Assembly: GCF_023101145.1 (NCBI RefSeq)
Contig: NZ_CP073714.1
Coordinates: 372,001 to 436,000 of the forward strand
Reading direction: 5' to 3'
DNA length: 64,000 bases
DNA from: Paenibacillus pabuli
GTDB lineage: Bacteria > Bacillota > Bacilli > Paenibacillales > Paenibacillaceae
Both the position numbers and the translations under genes were made by a program. Shown one piece after another: positions 1-8,336 of this stretch (position 1 is its first letter; the number at the start of each line of letters is the position of its first letter). Under the pieces are notes generated by a model that was given only the letters and a program-made list of their open reading frames with translations, was not told the origin of the DNA and made no database searches.

Positions 1-1
1 T

Positions 2-922
2 CAATTCCAATGGGCTTGGGGTGGCAACAAACGCATTCTGGAGGAAGCGGGTATCGACTGGAAATCCATTCAGCAAAATGGCTGGACCTGGTCCGAATTC
101 AACGATGCCGCGGCCAAGTTGACCCAAACGCTCGATGGCGGGAAGAAGCAGTATGCGTTGGTTACGGATGGTACATCGCTCGACTTCATTGAAATGCTGT
201 CCCGAAACAACGGCATGATTGATGTTCTTGATACAGACGGCACGTTCCAATGGAATGATGGACGCATTCTGGACACTCTTTCTTTTATTAAAAATCTGAT
301 GGATCAAGGATATATGCCGAAGGAAACGGCGGCTCTCGCTCCAGCGAAACGGACGGATATGTTCTACGCGGGGGAAACGGCCATTATCTCCAAAGCGATT
401 CCTTATTATGATGTGATGATTCAGAACCGCAACAAGGACATTGATGATGGCAAGGTGCAGGGAGAGAAGATTGATTTTGTCCTGTTGCCTGTACCGCATA
501 ATGATGATCAACCTGCGGCCACAACGATGGGTGGCGAAGGGTATGTCGCCTTCAAACAGAAGAAGGACAAGGGTGAACAGCATGCCAAAAATACGTTCCT
601 GGTGATGGAGGCACTTAGTGGTGCCAAAGCAGGGAACTCGGCCAATGAACTGGCGCTTCCATTCGTAAGACAGTCCCAAGTGGATCTGTTTAAAGGAAAA
701 GAGCTTGGTCAACCGGATAATCTGGCTGCTGCGAAAGTCATGGCAGAGAATATCGCTATGCCGGTAGTGCTTGAACTGGACATCGACAAGGCGTCTCAAC
801 AAAAACAATTTAAGGAACAGGTTGTGAAGCCAAACATTCAGGCGCTGTTCTCAGGTGAGAAAACACCGGAGCAGATCGCAGAAGACTTCAAGAACAAAGG
901 GCAGCAGATGTTTGGACAATAA
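2..922 (+). CDS. Sugar ABC transporter substrate-binding protein, 5'-truncated
   Basis: This is the last 306 residues of a family 1 (MalE/UgpB-like) extracellular solute-binding protein. The frame is open from base 2, so the signal peptide and lipobox are outside the window. The visible part has features typical of the family: a WTWSEF segment near the start, an FYAGETAI segment in the middle, a glycine-rich stretch around GGEGYVAF, and a helical C-terminus ending FKNKGQQMFGQ. It is followed after 54 bases by two permeases, so it should capture the ligand on the outer face of the membrane and pass it to them. The namZ-nagZ genes downstream point to a cell-wall amino-sugar ligand. That is an inference from context, because binding-protein sequence alone does not reveal specificity. 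Confidence 0.9.
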   Translation, partial: QFQWAWGGNKRILEEAGIDWKSIQQNGWTWSEFNDAAAKLTQTLDGGKKQYALVTDGTSLDFIEMLSRNNGMIDVLDTDGTFQWNDGRILDTLSFIKNLMDQGYMPKETAALAPAKRTDMFYAGETAIISKAIPYYDVMIQNRNKDIDDGKVQGEKIDFVLLPVPHNDDQPAATTMGGEGYVAFKQKKDKGEQHAKNTFLVMEALSGAKAGNSANELALPFVRQSQVDLFKGKELGQPDNLAAAKVMAENIAMPVVLELDIDKASQQKQFKEQVVKPNIQALFSGEKTPEQIAEDFKNKGQQMFGQ

Positions 923-976
923 CTCGGACAATAGACATAACGCAAAACCACACTGATTAGGAGAGGAGGAATCGCC

Positions 977-1900
977 ATGCAGACCGCCCTTGCGCCAAAA
1001 CCGTCCGTGCCCCGGACATCCCGGGTTGCCCGGTTTTGGCGGGACTACGGGTGGGCGTATTTGTTTATATTGGCGCCTGTCCTGCTGTTTCTCATTTTTA
1101 CACTGTATCCGGTACTTACGGCTCTTGTGATGAGCTTCCAGAAGTACAACATTATGAATTCTACCTGGGTCGGGTTGGACAACTATGAACGACTGGTGAA
1201 GGATGAGACGTTCTGGAAGTCGATTAAAAATACGGTGATCTTCACCGTAGGCACAGTCCCGGTCAATATTCTCATTACATTTGTACTGTCTTATTTCATC
1301 TATCAGATGAAAAGCAAATGGCAGACTTTCTTCAAAGCTACCATGTATCTGCCTGCGGTAGCGTCCGGGGTCACCATCTCCATTGTATGGCTGGCGATTT
1401 TTGACCCGACGGATTCGGGGCTGCTCAACCGTTTTCTCGGCTTGTTTGGTCTTGATCCGGTGATCTGGCTCGGCCAATCGGGTACGGCACTCTTTTCCCT
1501 CATTCTCATGAACTGGCTCGGATCGCACGGAGCGGGCATTATTCTGTACCTGGCAGCCATGGGCGGTATTCCAAAATCGCTGTACGAAGCGGCGGATATT
1601 GATCATGCCAGCGGCTGGACCCAGTTCAGCAAGATTACATGGCCGCTACTCAAACCAACGACACTGTATCTGCTCGTCACGGGTGTTATTACATCCTTCC
1701 AGGTGTTCATCTCGGTATATCTGATGACACAGGGTGGACCGAATTTTGCGACCACAACGATTGCTTACCTGATCTACGAGACGGCATTCAAGTTTTATGA
1801 GTTCGGATTGGCTTCTGCACAATCATTCGTATTGGCGGTCATCATCATTGTCATCTCCGTCATACAGTTCAAATATTTCTCCAGCGATATTGAGTACTAA
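977..1900 (+). CDS. Carbohydrate ABC transporter permease, MalF/UgpA type
   Basis: This 307-residue inner-membrane subunit has about six hydrophobic segments, the first at roughly residues 30-50 (FILAPVLLFLIFTLYPV). The EAA loop that docks onto the ATPase is clear around residue 205 (YEAADIDHASG, then WPLLKP). The C-terminal GGPNFATTTIAYLIYETAF stretch is typical of MalF-like subunits. The ATG follows a GGAGAGGAGG ribosome site. The gene lies between the binding protein and a second permease (38-base gap), and the two permeases should form the channel heterodimer. The N-terminus is short and has no periplasmic-type insertion, as usual in Gram-positive versions. Confidence 0.93.
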   Translation: MQTALAPKPSVPRTSRVARFWRDYGWAYLFILAPVLLFLIFTLYPVLTALVMSFQKYNIMNSTWVGLDNYERLVKDETFWKSIKNTVIFTVGTVPVNILITFVLSYFIYQMKSKWQTFFKATMYLPAVASGVTISIVWLAIFDPTDSGLLNRFLGLFGLDPVIWLGQSGTALFSLILMNWLGSHGAGIILYLAAMGGIPKSLYEAADIDHASGWTQFSKITWPLLKPTTLYLLVTGVITSFQVFISVYLMTQGGPNFATTTIAYLIYETAFKFYEFGLASAQSFVLAVIIIVISVIQFKYFSSDIEY

Positions 1901-1938
1901 GGAGTATCAAGCATGTTGCATTAAGCATCCGGGGGTGA

Positions 1939-2781
1939 ATGAAATCCATGAAATCAACTCAGAAAAAGACACTGCTTGTCGTTGCATCCATTCTGCTGGT
2001 GATTTGGGCACTGGTGACGGTCATTCCGATGTACTGGATGCTGGTCGGTTCGGTGCAGGATAGTGCGATGTCGGCTTCCTTCAAACCGCAGATGATCCCG
2101 GAGCAGCTGTCATTATCACCATATGAGCGCTTTTTTGCCAAAACCGATGCGTGGCGCTGGCTATATAACTCACTGCTGATCGCGGTCATTCTGACCGTGA
2201 CAAATGTGTTCTTCGCTTCCCTGGCGGGATATGCATTCGCTAAATTGAAGTTTCCGGGGAGTCAGGCTGTATTCTGGACTCTGCTGGGTACGATGATGAT
2301 TCCGGCACAGGTAACGCTGATTCCTCTGTACATTCTGATGGTCAACGTGTTTGACCTGGGGGATACGTATACAGCCATTATTCTGCCTGCTGCCGTCAGT
2401 GTGGGCAATATCTTCTTGATGAAACAGTTCATGTCCACACTGCCTACATCGCTGATTCATGCGGCACGTATTGATGCATGCAGCGAGTTCGGCATCTTCT
2501 GGAAGGTGATTCTGCCGATGGCGAAGCCAGGGATCGCGGTGCTGGCGATTTTCACGTTTGTGGCTTCGTGGAACGAATTTTTCTGGCCATTCCTGATCAC
2601 CAATTCCAACGAGATGCGCACCGTTCAGGTAGGGCTGGCTTCGTTTGTATTTGCCGAATCAACGGACTTCGGTGCCATGATGGCAGGAGCAACGATTGGT
2701 GCACTGCCGATGATCATTCTGTTTTTCTCGCTGCAGCGCTATTTCCTACAGGGCATTACGATCGGTGCGGTTAAAGGTTAA
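1939..2781 (+). CDS. Carbohydrate ABC transporter permease, MalG/UgpE type
   Basis: This is the second permease of the system, 280 residues with about six membrane segments. The EAA loop is at roughly residues 174-195 (HAARIDACSEFGIFWK, then LPMAKPG), and the conserved F-x-x-x-WNEFFWPF motif follows. The end, ITIGAVKG, is typical of MalG-like proteins. The start at 1939 lies behind GGGGGTG; an in-frame ATG three codons later is possible. It should pair with the preceding permease. A 233-bp non-coding repeat (2785-3017) separates it from the ATPase gene, which is unusual inside a transporter operon. Confidence 0.92.
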   Translation: MKSMKSTQKKTLLVVASILLVIWALVTVIPMYWMLVGSVQDSAMSASFKPQMIPEQLSLSPYERFFAKTDAWRWLYNSLLIAVILTVTNVFFASLAGYAFAKLKFPGSQAVFWTLLGTMMIPAQVTLIPLYILMVNVFDLGDTYTAIILPAAVSVGNIFLMKQFMSTLPTSLIHAARIDACSEFGIFWKVILPMAKPGIAVLAIFTFVASWNEFFWPFLITNSNEMRTVQVGLASFVFAESTDFGAMMAGATIGALPMIILFFSLQRYFLQGITIGAVKG

Positions 2782-2784
2782 TTT

Positions 2785-3017
2785 CTATATATGTTCAACT
2801 AAACATTTACACTATAACGGAGAGGACAGAAATAACCTGAAGAAGCGAAGGCGTTCGCCTAAAAGCTTTTTAAAAGAAAGCTACATCGGAAGCATAAGCT
2901 ATCACCGGATTTTCCCTTTTTATAAAAGAATCAAAGAAATCTGGGGATAACAGCGATCGGAAGGTTGTTCTGTCATCGGAGTGCAAGTGTAAATACTCGT
3001 TAGTTGAACTTATATAG
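2785..3017. repeat. Dispersed repeat A, copy 1: 233-bp MITE-like element with terminal inverted repeats
   Basis: The left end (2785-2802) and the reverse complement of the right end (3000-3017) match at 17 of 18 bases, around the core GTTCAACTAA. The inner flanks also match around ATTTACAC. There is no coding sequence inside. A shortened relative is at 51829-51912: it shares the left end, an inner GAGGACAGAAATAACCTGAA block and the right GTGTAAAT block, but lacks about 150 bases in between. Both copies sit inside ABC sugar-transporter operons. An RNA copy could fold into a long hairpin between the permease and ATPase genes. It resembles a non-autonomous element, but no target-site duplication is clear. 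Confidence 0.75.
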
Positions 3018-3053
3018 TTCAGGACAAGCGACAACGTAAAGGGGGATCTACCT

Positions 3054-4163
3054 ATGGCACGCGTGGAGTTTCGCCAAGTGCGCAAAGAATTCAAAGACGA
3101 TCATAAAGGAACGTTCACGGCTGTGGCCGGCTCGGACTTTGTTATAGAAGATAAGGAATTCGTGGTTTTTGTGGGTCCTTCGGGCTGTGGCAAGACGACG
3201 TCGCTGCGGATGATTGCGGGACTGGAAAAACAGACGAGTGGCGACATTGTCATTGGGGAACGGATCGTGAACGACCTGCATCCGAAGGATCGCGATATCG
3301 CGATGGTATTTCAGGATTATGCACTTTATCCGCATATGACGATCCGTGAAAATCTGTCCTTTGGCCTGAAAAATCTCAAGAAGCCAAAGTCCTATATCGA
3401 TGAACAGGTGCAGAATGCTGCCTCCATTCTGGGGTTGGAAGCGATGCTGGAGCGTAAACCGCGCGAGCTGTCCGGTGGTCAGCGCCAGCGTGTGGCGGTA
3501 GGCCGTGCAATCGTCCGTGATCCGCAGGTATTCCTGTTTGATGAGCCGCTCTCCAATCTGGATGCCAAGCTGCGTGTACAGATGCGTGTGGAATTGGGTG
3601 AGCTGCACAAACGGCTCGGTGCCACCATTGTATACGTCACACATGATCAGGTAGAGGCCATGACACTGGGGGAGCGCATTGTGGTCATGAATCATGGAGA
3701 TATTCAGCAGGTGGCTTCACCGAAAGAATTGTATGCGAGTCCGCGCAATATGTTTGTTGCCGGATTTATCGGTTCCCCGGCGATGAACTTCATTGATGCC
3801 CGGATTGAAGGTACGCAGGTTGTCGTGGAGGGAGCATCATTCACCTTGCCAGAGGATGTACTTGCTCGTCTTCATAGATATCAGGGCAAGTCGGTAATTA
3901 TGGGTCTGCGTCCAGAGCATATTTTTGGAGAAGATGTCGCTCCGAATATCCCGACGGAACACATGCTGCAGGCGCGGGTTCAGGTCGTAGAGCATCTGGG
4001 CTCCGAGAATCTGGTGTATTTCCATTCGGGTGCCCGTACCGTGACGGCCAAGGTTCACCCGGAAACACATGCTTATGTAGGCATGGACAAAAATTTTGTA
4101 CTGGACCTGCGTAAGGCACACTTTTTTGACCCGGAGACGGAGATGGCAATTGGACGGGAATAA
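3054..4163 (+). CDS. Sugar ABC transporter ATPase, MsmK/UgpC/MsmX family
   Basis: This is a 369-residue cytoplasmic ATPase with every motif in order: Walker A GPSGCGKTTS (about residue 42), Q-loop FQDYALYPH, signature LSGGQRQRVA, Walker B VFLFDEPLSNLD and switch histidine THDQ. A C-terminal TOBE/OB region of about 130 residues is typical of the MalK/UgpC group. The length fits MsmX-like ATPases, which in Bacillota often serve several sugar importers. That matters here because the second sugar ABC system (49803-53701) has no ATPase gene and could use this one; the sharing is inference. The ATG follows GGGGGATC. It is separated from its permeases by repeat A. Confidence 0.95.
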   Translation: MARVEFRQVRKEFKDDHKGTFTAVAGSDFVIEDKEFVVFVGPSGCGKTTSLRMIAGLEKQTSGDIVIGERIVNDLHPKDRDIAMVFQDYALYPHMTIRENLSFGLKNLKKPKSYIDEQVQNAASILGLEAMLERKPRELSGGQRQRVAVGRAIVRDPQVFLFDEPLSNLDAKLRVQMRVELGELHKRLGATIVYVTHDQVEAMTLGERIVVMNHGDIQQVASPKELYASPRNMFVAGFIGSPAMNFIDARIEGTQVVVEGASFTLPEDVLARLHRYQGKSVIMGLRPEHIFGEDVAPNIPTEHMLQARVQVVEHLGSENLVYFHSGARTVTAKVHPETHAYVGMDKNFVLDLRKAHFFDPETEMAIGRE

Positions 4164-4298
4164 GCTATGATTTTTTGAATCCCGTATACAAAGAGGAAAG
4201 GGGAAATTTGCGAAAAATGCATTTGCTTCCGAAGCGGGGCTGTCCTATAAGCAATGAGCGTGAAGGTGGACGCTTCTTTGCTCATTATCATTTTGTTT

Positions 4299-4491
4299 TA
4301 ACGAATTGTACACACGTTATTCGCTCCTATGTGCACCGGTTTGAAATGTAACGAATCACAGAGGCGTTATTTATTCGATGACGTTGTTTTTTAGGCTCTG
4401 GCGTCTGGTTTTTACCACAATAACTGCACTGAGGTTCGTTAAAATCTGAATGCCTCAAAAATCTGTCGTTTAAGGTGCGGTCGATTCGTTA
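4299..4491. repeat. Dispersed repeat B, copy 1: four AACGAA motifs in a dyad
   Basis: The intergenic region 4164-4556 holds no gene. It contains two TAACGAA heptamers (4299, 4349) followed by two in the opposite orientation, TTCGTTA (4435, 4485). The start-to-start spacings are 50, 86 and 50 bases. A second copy at 55217-55409 has the same motifs, orientations and exact spacings, although most bases in between differ. The dyad would let an RNA copy pair end to end. It could be a structured RNA, a multi-site protein target or a degenerate mobile element; the sequence does not decide. Confidence 0.75.
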
Positions 4492-4556
4492 GCACGTTTC
4501 AAGTTTGGAGACCGGTGGTGCGGCCGAGCCAACTTATGATAGAAGGGAGAATAAAA

Positions 4557-5267
4557 ATGCGTAAGCTGAGTCAAGTGTTGGTCAAGTCTGGGGCAGAAAT
4601 CTATCGGGATATTATTCCGGTGGCCCTGTATAGCGTCGTCAGCTCTATCGTAATGGTGCCCATTCTAATGTTTGCTCCGCTGCCGATCGCGGTGCTGCTT
4701 TTGGCCGTGATTTATATGCCAATTTTGTTCGGCGTCAGTTATGCCGTGCATCACAGACTGGAACGCAAGGAGCGCCGCAATGGGCTTAAGGATATGTGGA
4801 ACGGAACAATGAAGGGATTCATTCCGGGAGGGGCAGTAGGTGTGCTCTTCGCCGTGCTTGCCTTCATACTCTGGTCGACCTGGTGGTATTACGGCGGACA
4901 GGGTGGAATTACAGGCACAGCGGTGAGCATGTTCCAAACGTTCTTTGTCCTCATGGCGCTGATGTCGCAGTTCTATACCTGGCAGCTCGTGTTGCAAAAG
5001 AACATGGGCATCATTCAGGCAATGGGGGAAAGTGTGAAGCTGTTCTTCCGTCATCCGGGGTACACGATGGGAGCCTGTTTTCAGGCGCTGTGTATGACGG
5101 CTCTGCTAATGCTGACGGTTGTTGGATATGGAGCGCTGTTCGCGGGCATGTATGCTGTCTATCAGCATAAGGTCGCCCTTAATGTACTGGAGCCCGAAGA
5201 GGAACCAGCCACATCTGGCGGCAATGACCACCAGCATTCAGGATGGTTAAGCCAGGGGAACGTGTGA
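4557..5267 (+). CDS. Integral membrane protein, possibly YesL/DUF624-like
   Basis: This 236-residue protein has about five hydrophobic segments (roughly residues 20-45, 48-65, 95-118, 135-155 and 185-212) and a charged, histidine-containing C-terminal tail. The ATG at 4557 is chosen because GAAGGGAG sits just upstream; an open GTG further upstream has no ribosome site. It overlaps namZ by one base, so it is co-translated with it. The general pattern resembles the YesL/DUF624 membrane proteins often encoded beside Bacillota sugar ABC transporters, but I see no decisive motif. A role in uptake or its regulation is inferred from position only. Confidence 0.65.
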   Translation: MRKLSQVLVKSGAEIYRDIIPVALYSVVSSIVMVPILMFAPLPIAVLLLAVIYMPILFGVSYAVHHRLERKERRNGLKDMWNGTMKGFIPGGAVGVLFAVLAFILWSTWWYYGGQGGITGTAVSMFQTFFVLMALMSQFYTWQLVLQKNMGIIQAMGESVKLFFRHPGYTMGACFQALCMTALLMLTVVGYGALFAGMYAVYQHKVALNVLEPEEEPATSGGNDHQHSGWLSQGNV

Positions 5268-6463
5268 TGGGGCGGGTGTATGGGGCTGAGCAGATCCCGG
5301 CTGTAAAAACGGGAGCTGATCTTCTGTCCAGAGGGCTGTCGCATCCATGGTTAACAGATGCTCGAATCGGTCTAATCACGAACCCGACGGGTATTACGGC
5401 CAACTTTGTCTCTACCGTGCAAGTTTGTGCCAGCTTGGCAAATGCCAAGCTTACAGCGCTTTATGCTTGTGAGCACGGGCTGGATGGTGAGCTTCAGGCA
5501 GGAGTGCAGTTTGGGGACACATTGCATCCAACCTTGGGTATTCCGGTGTTCAGCCTTTATGGAAAACACAAGAAGCCTACACCTGCGATGCTGGCTGAGG
5601 TGGATACGGTGCTGTTTGATATCCAGGATGTGGGCGTCCGTTATTACACGTATGCCTCCACTTTGTTCCACATGATGGAGGGCTGTGCCGAAGCAGGCAA
5701 ACGTCTGCTGGTGCTGGACCGCCCCAATCCGCTGGGCGGGGATGGTGTGGAAGGCGGCCTGTTGAGCACAGGGTATGAATCACTCGTTGGCGCTTGGCGT
5801 ATTCCTGTCCGCACCGGACTAACGGTGGGTGAACTGGCTATGTTGGTGAACAGTGAGATGGACGTACCCTGTGAGTTGGATGTAATTGCAATGGAAGGAT
5901 GGCAGCGTTCCATGGAGTTTACGGACTGTGAGCTTCCCTGGATGCTGCCCTCTCCTAATATGCCCACGCTGGACAGTGTGCGGGTGTATGCAGGTACGTG
6001 CCTGTTCGAAGGCACCAATGTATCGGAGGGCAGGGGCACGACCCGTCCATTTGAGTGGATTGGAGCACCCTGGATTGAGGGTGAGCGACTAGCGGAACGC
6101 TTTCGGGGACACAAACTGGAGGGTGTGCATGTGCATCCGGTGTACATGTCGCCAACCTTCTCCAAATATGCAGGTGAGTTATGCGGGGGTGTGAGGATTT
6201 TCGTGACAGACAGTAGAGAATTCCGGGCAGTAGACACGGGTCTGGTGCTTTTGCATGAACTGGCATCGCTCTATCCGGAGCAATTTCGCTGGTTGGAGCC
6301 GCCACAGCCGGGTTCCCGTTACTTCATTGATCTGTTGACCGGAGGCAGGAAAGTCAGGGATGTCATTCATGACCGTGAAGAATTAGTACGCTTGATCGAA
6401 GATTGGAATGCAGAGGCTGGGGAGTGGAAGGGACGGCGGAGGCCGTTTTTGCTATACCCCTAA
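5267..6463 (+). CDS. namZ: Exo-beta-N-acetylmuramidase NamZ-like (DUF1343, GH171)
   Basis: This 398-residue protein spans the DUF1343 fold: an N-terminal Rossmann-like half with LITNPTGIT, the ACEHGLDGE catalytic region and DIQDVGVRYYTY, then the LDRPNPLGG and LPSPNMPT motifs and FEGTNVSEGRGTTRPFE. NamZ removes terminal MurNAc from peptidoglycan fragments, giving MurNAc and GlcNAc units. The ATG at 5267 is preferred over an in-frame ATG 24 bases upstream because AGGGGAA lies six bases before it and it overlaps the previous stop (TGATG). There is no signal peptide, unlike the exported Bacillus subtilis enzyme, so it should act in the cytoplasm on imported fragments. nagZ follows after 68 bases. 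Confidence 0.9.
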   Translation: MGRVYGAEQIPAVKTGADLLSRGLSHPWLTDARIGLITNPTGITANFVSTVQVCASLANAKLTALYACEHGLDGELQAGVQFGDTLHPTLGIPVFSLYGKHKKPTPAMLAEVDTVLFDIQDVGVRYYTYASTLFHMMEGCAEAGKRLLVLDRPNPLGGDGVEGGLLSTGYESLVGAWRIPVRTGLTVGELAMLVNSEMDVPCELDVIAMEGWQRSMEFTDCELPWMLPSPNMPTLDSVRVYAGTCLFEGTNVSEGRGTTRPFEWIGAPWIEGERLAERFRGHKLEGVHVHPVYMSPTFSKYAGELCGGVRIFVTDSREFRAVDTGLVLLHELASLYPEQFRWLEPPQPGSRYFIDLLTGGRKVRDVIHDREELVRLIEDWNAEAGEWKGRRRPFLLYP

Positions 6464-6531
6464 AAAGTGAAATTCATCATTAGGATGTCGCGTAATGTAC
6501 GGATGAGGTTTGTCATGGGAAGGAGCATGGA

Positions 6532-8217
6532 ATGAGTAAGCCAAAAGAGATATACGCGTTGAAGCTGAAACAGATGACCCTGCGTGAGAAAATTGGACAA
6601 ATGCTGCTTTGCGGCTTTCATGGCACCGAGGCTGCCGGTGATGTGGATGCCTTTCTGCGAAAGTATCCCATTGGCGGCGTAATCTATTTTGCGCGCAATG
6701 TCGAGTCGCCGGAGCAGGTAGAGCGGTTATCGTCGGGGCTGCAACGGATTGCTGTTGATAGCGGTAATGTACCGCTCTGGATATCCATTGATCAGGAGGG
6801 CGGCATGGTGGCCCGGATTACCGAAGGGATCGCCCTGATGCCGGGACAGATGGCGATTGCCGCAGCAGGTTCTATCGAGGATGCATATCAGGCAGCCTAT
6901 ATCAGCGGGGTGGAGCTGAGATCGATGGGAATTAACATGAACTTTGCCCCGGTTCTCGATGTAAATAACAACCCCGCCAATCCGGTAATTGGTGTCCGCT
7001 CATTTGGGGAATCACCTCAGTCCGTGGCAGCGTATGGGGCCAGAAGCATTGCGGGAGTACAAGATGCTGGCATCTCCGCGACAGCCAAACATTTCCCGGG
7101 ACACGGGGATACGGATACCGATTCGCATCTGGATCTCCCGGTCATCACCCATAATCGGGAACGGGTAGAGCGTGTGGAACTGATTCCGTTCCGGGCCGCC
7201 ATAGCGGCAGGTGTCGATGCGATGATGTCGGCACATATTTATTTTCCGGCGCTGGAACCCGAGCGTCTACCTGTAACACTATCGCGATCTGTATTAAGTG
7301 GATTGCTTCGTCAGGAACTAGGGTATGACGGCATGATTGTAACGGATTGTATGGAGATGGACGCGATTGCTGCCAACTATGGCACTGTCGATGCAGCTGT
7401 GATGGCGGTGGAGGCCGGTGCAGATCTGGTGTTGATCAGCCATACAACTCATCTTCAGGCTGGGGCGTTTGAAGCGCTGCTGGCAGCCGTGCAGAGTGGG
7501 CGAATTAGTGAGACTCGCATCGACGAATCCGTAACTCGTTTGCTGAAGTACAAGGGGAAACGAGGTCTGCTGGAGAATGGAATGGGTGCAGGTAATGATG
7601 AATTGCATGATGAGGTAGCGACTTCGCTCTTCGCTGAGGCACTAACTGATCCAGCTTCAATCAGGCACCAAGAGCGTAACCATTCGTTACACCAAGAGGT
7701 GGCCCGACGAATCAGTGAGAACAGTATCACGTTGGTGCGTGACCAATTGAACATGCTGCCTTTGAAGCGGGAGCGTACACTGGTAATAACGGTAGCCACA
7801 TCTGTGACAACGATTGCCGACGAACAGCTTACCCAGGCGGTTACGCTGGGCTCGGCTATGTCGCATCGCGGTCTGGATGTTGTTGATATGACAGTCACGC
7901 TAGAGGAAGTTGCCATTCGTTCTGCCCGTCTGCTTCAAGCTGCGGAAGAGGAAGACATTCGCCAGATTGTAGTGGGGACTTATAATGCAGGCAGCGCCTC
8001 TGGTGATCCGCAGTGCAGGTTGATCGGTTGGCTGCAGCAATTGGGCAAGCCGGTCGCTGTTGTGGCGCTCCGCAGTCCCTATGATCTGCTGGCGATCCCG
8101 GAGGTTCAGGTCTATGTGGCTGCGTATGAGAGCAGGCCGCTTGCCATGGATAGCGCCGCCCGGGCGCTGATGGGGCATATTCCTTTTGCCGGGAAGCTTC
8201 CGGTATCCATAAAGTAG
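6532..8217 (+). CDS. nagZ: Beta-N-acetylglucosaminidase NagZ-like (GH3)
   Basis: This 561-residue GH3 enzyme has the NagZ signature KHFPGHGDTDTDSH (about residues 186-199), which carries the His-Asp acid/base dyad, and the nucleophile loop VTDCMEMDAI (about 272-281). A C-terminal alpha/beta domain of about 200 residues, as in Bacillus YbbD, makes it longer than the single-domain Gram-negative NagZ of about 340. The N-terminus MSKPKEIYALKLKQM is hydrophilic, so I predict a cytoplasmic enzyme, whereas B. subtilis NagZ is exported. It would remove GlcNAc from GlcNAc-MurNAc(-peptide), exposing MurNAc for NamZ. It is the last gene of the operon; a bidirectional terminator lies 54 bases downstream. 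Confidence 0.93.
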   Translation: MSKPKEIYALKLKQMTLREKIGQMLLCGFHGTEAAGDVDAFLRKYPIGGVIYFARNVESPEQVERLSSGLQRIAVDSGNVPLWISIDQEGGMVARITEGIALMPGQMAIAAAGSIEDAYQAAYISGVELRSMGINMNFAPVLDVNNNPANPVIGVRSFGESPQSVAAYGARSIAGVQDAGISATAKHFPGHGDTDTDSHLDLPVITHNRERVERVELIPFRAAIAAGVDAMMSAHIYFPALEPERLPVTLSRSVLSGLLRQELGYDGMIVTDCMEMDAIAANYGTVDAAVMAVEAGADLVLISHTTHLQAGAFEALLAAVQSGRISETRIDESVTRLLKYKGKRGLLENGMGAGNDELHDEVATSLFAEALTDPASIRHQERNHSLHQEVARRISENSITLVRDQLNMLPLKRERTLVITVATSVTTIADEQLTQAVTLGSAMSHRGLDVVDMTVTLEEVAIRSARLLQAAEEEDIRQIVVGTYNAGSASGDPQCRLIGWLQQLGKPVAVVALRSPYDLLAIPEVQVYVAAYESRPLAMDSAARALMGHIPFAGKLPVSIK

Positions 8218-8270
8218 ACAGGCGTTAAATGACACACGAGCGAAAGTATGATCCGGATTATAAGGACCGA

Positions 8271-8316
8271 TATAGCAGAAGGGACGATCCTATAATGGAC
8301 CGTCCCTTCTGCTATA
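8271..8316. terminator. Bidirectional rho-independent terminator between nagZ and the serine hydrolase
   Basis: A 20-bp stem with one mismatch (TATAGCAGAAGGGACGATCC against its partner) closes a TATAAT loop. It serves nagZ on the plus strand and the convergent hydrolase on the minus strand. The flanking sequence is A/T-rich rather than a pure T-run. Confidence 0.8.
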
Positions 8317-8336
8317 TTGAATAAATTATTGCAAAA

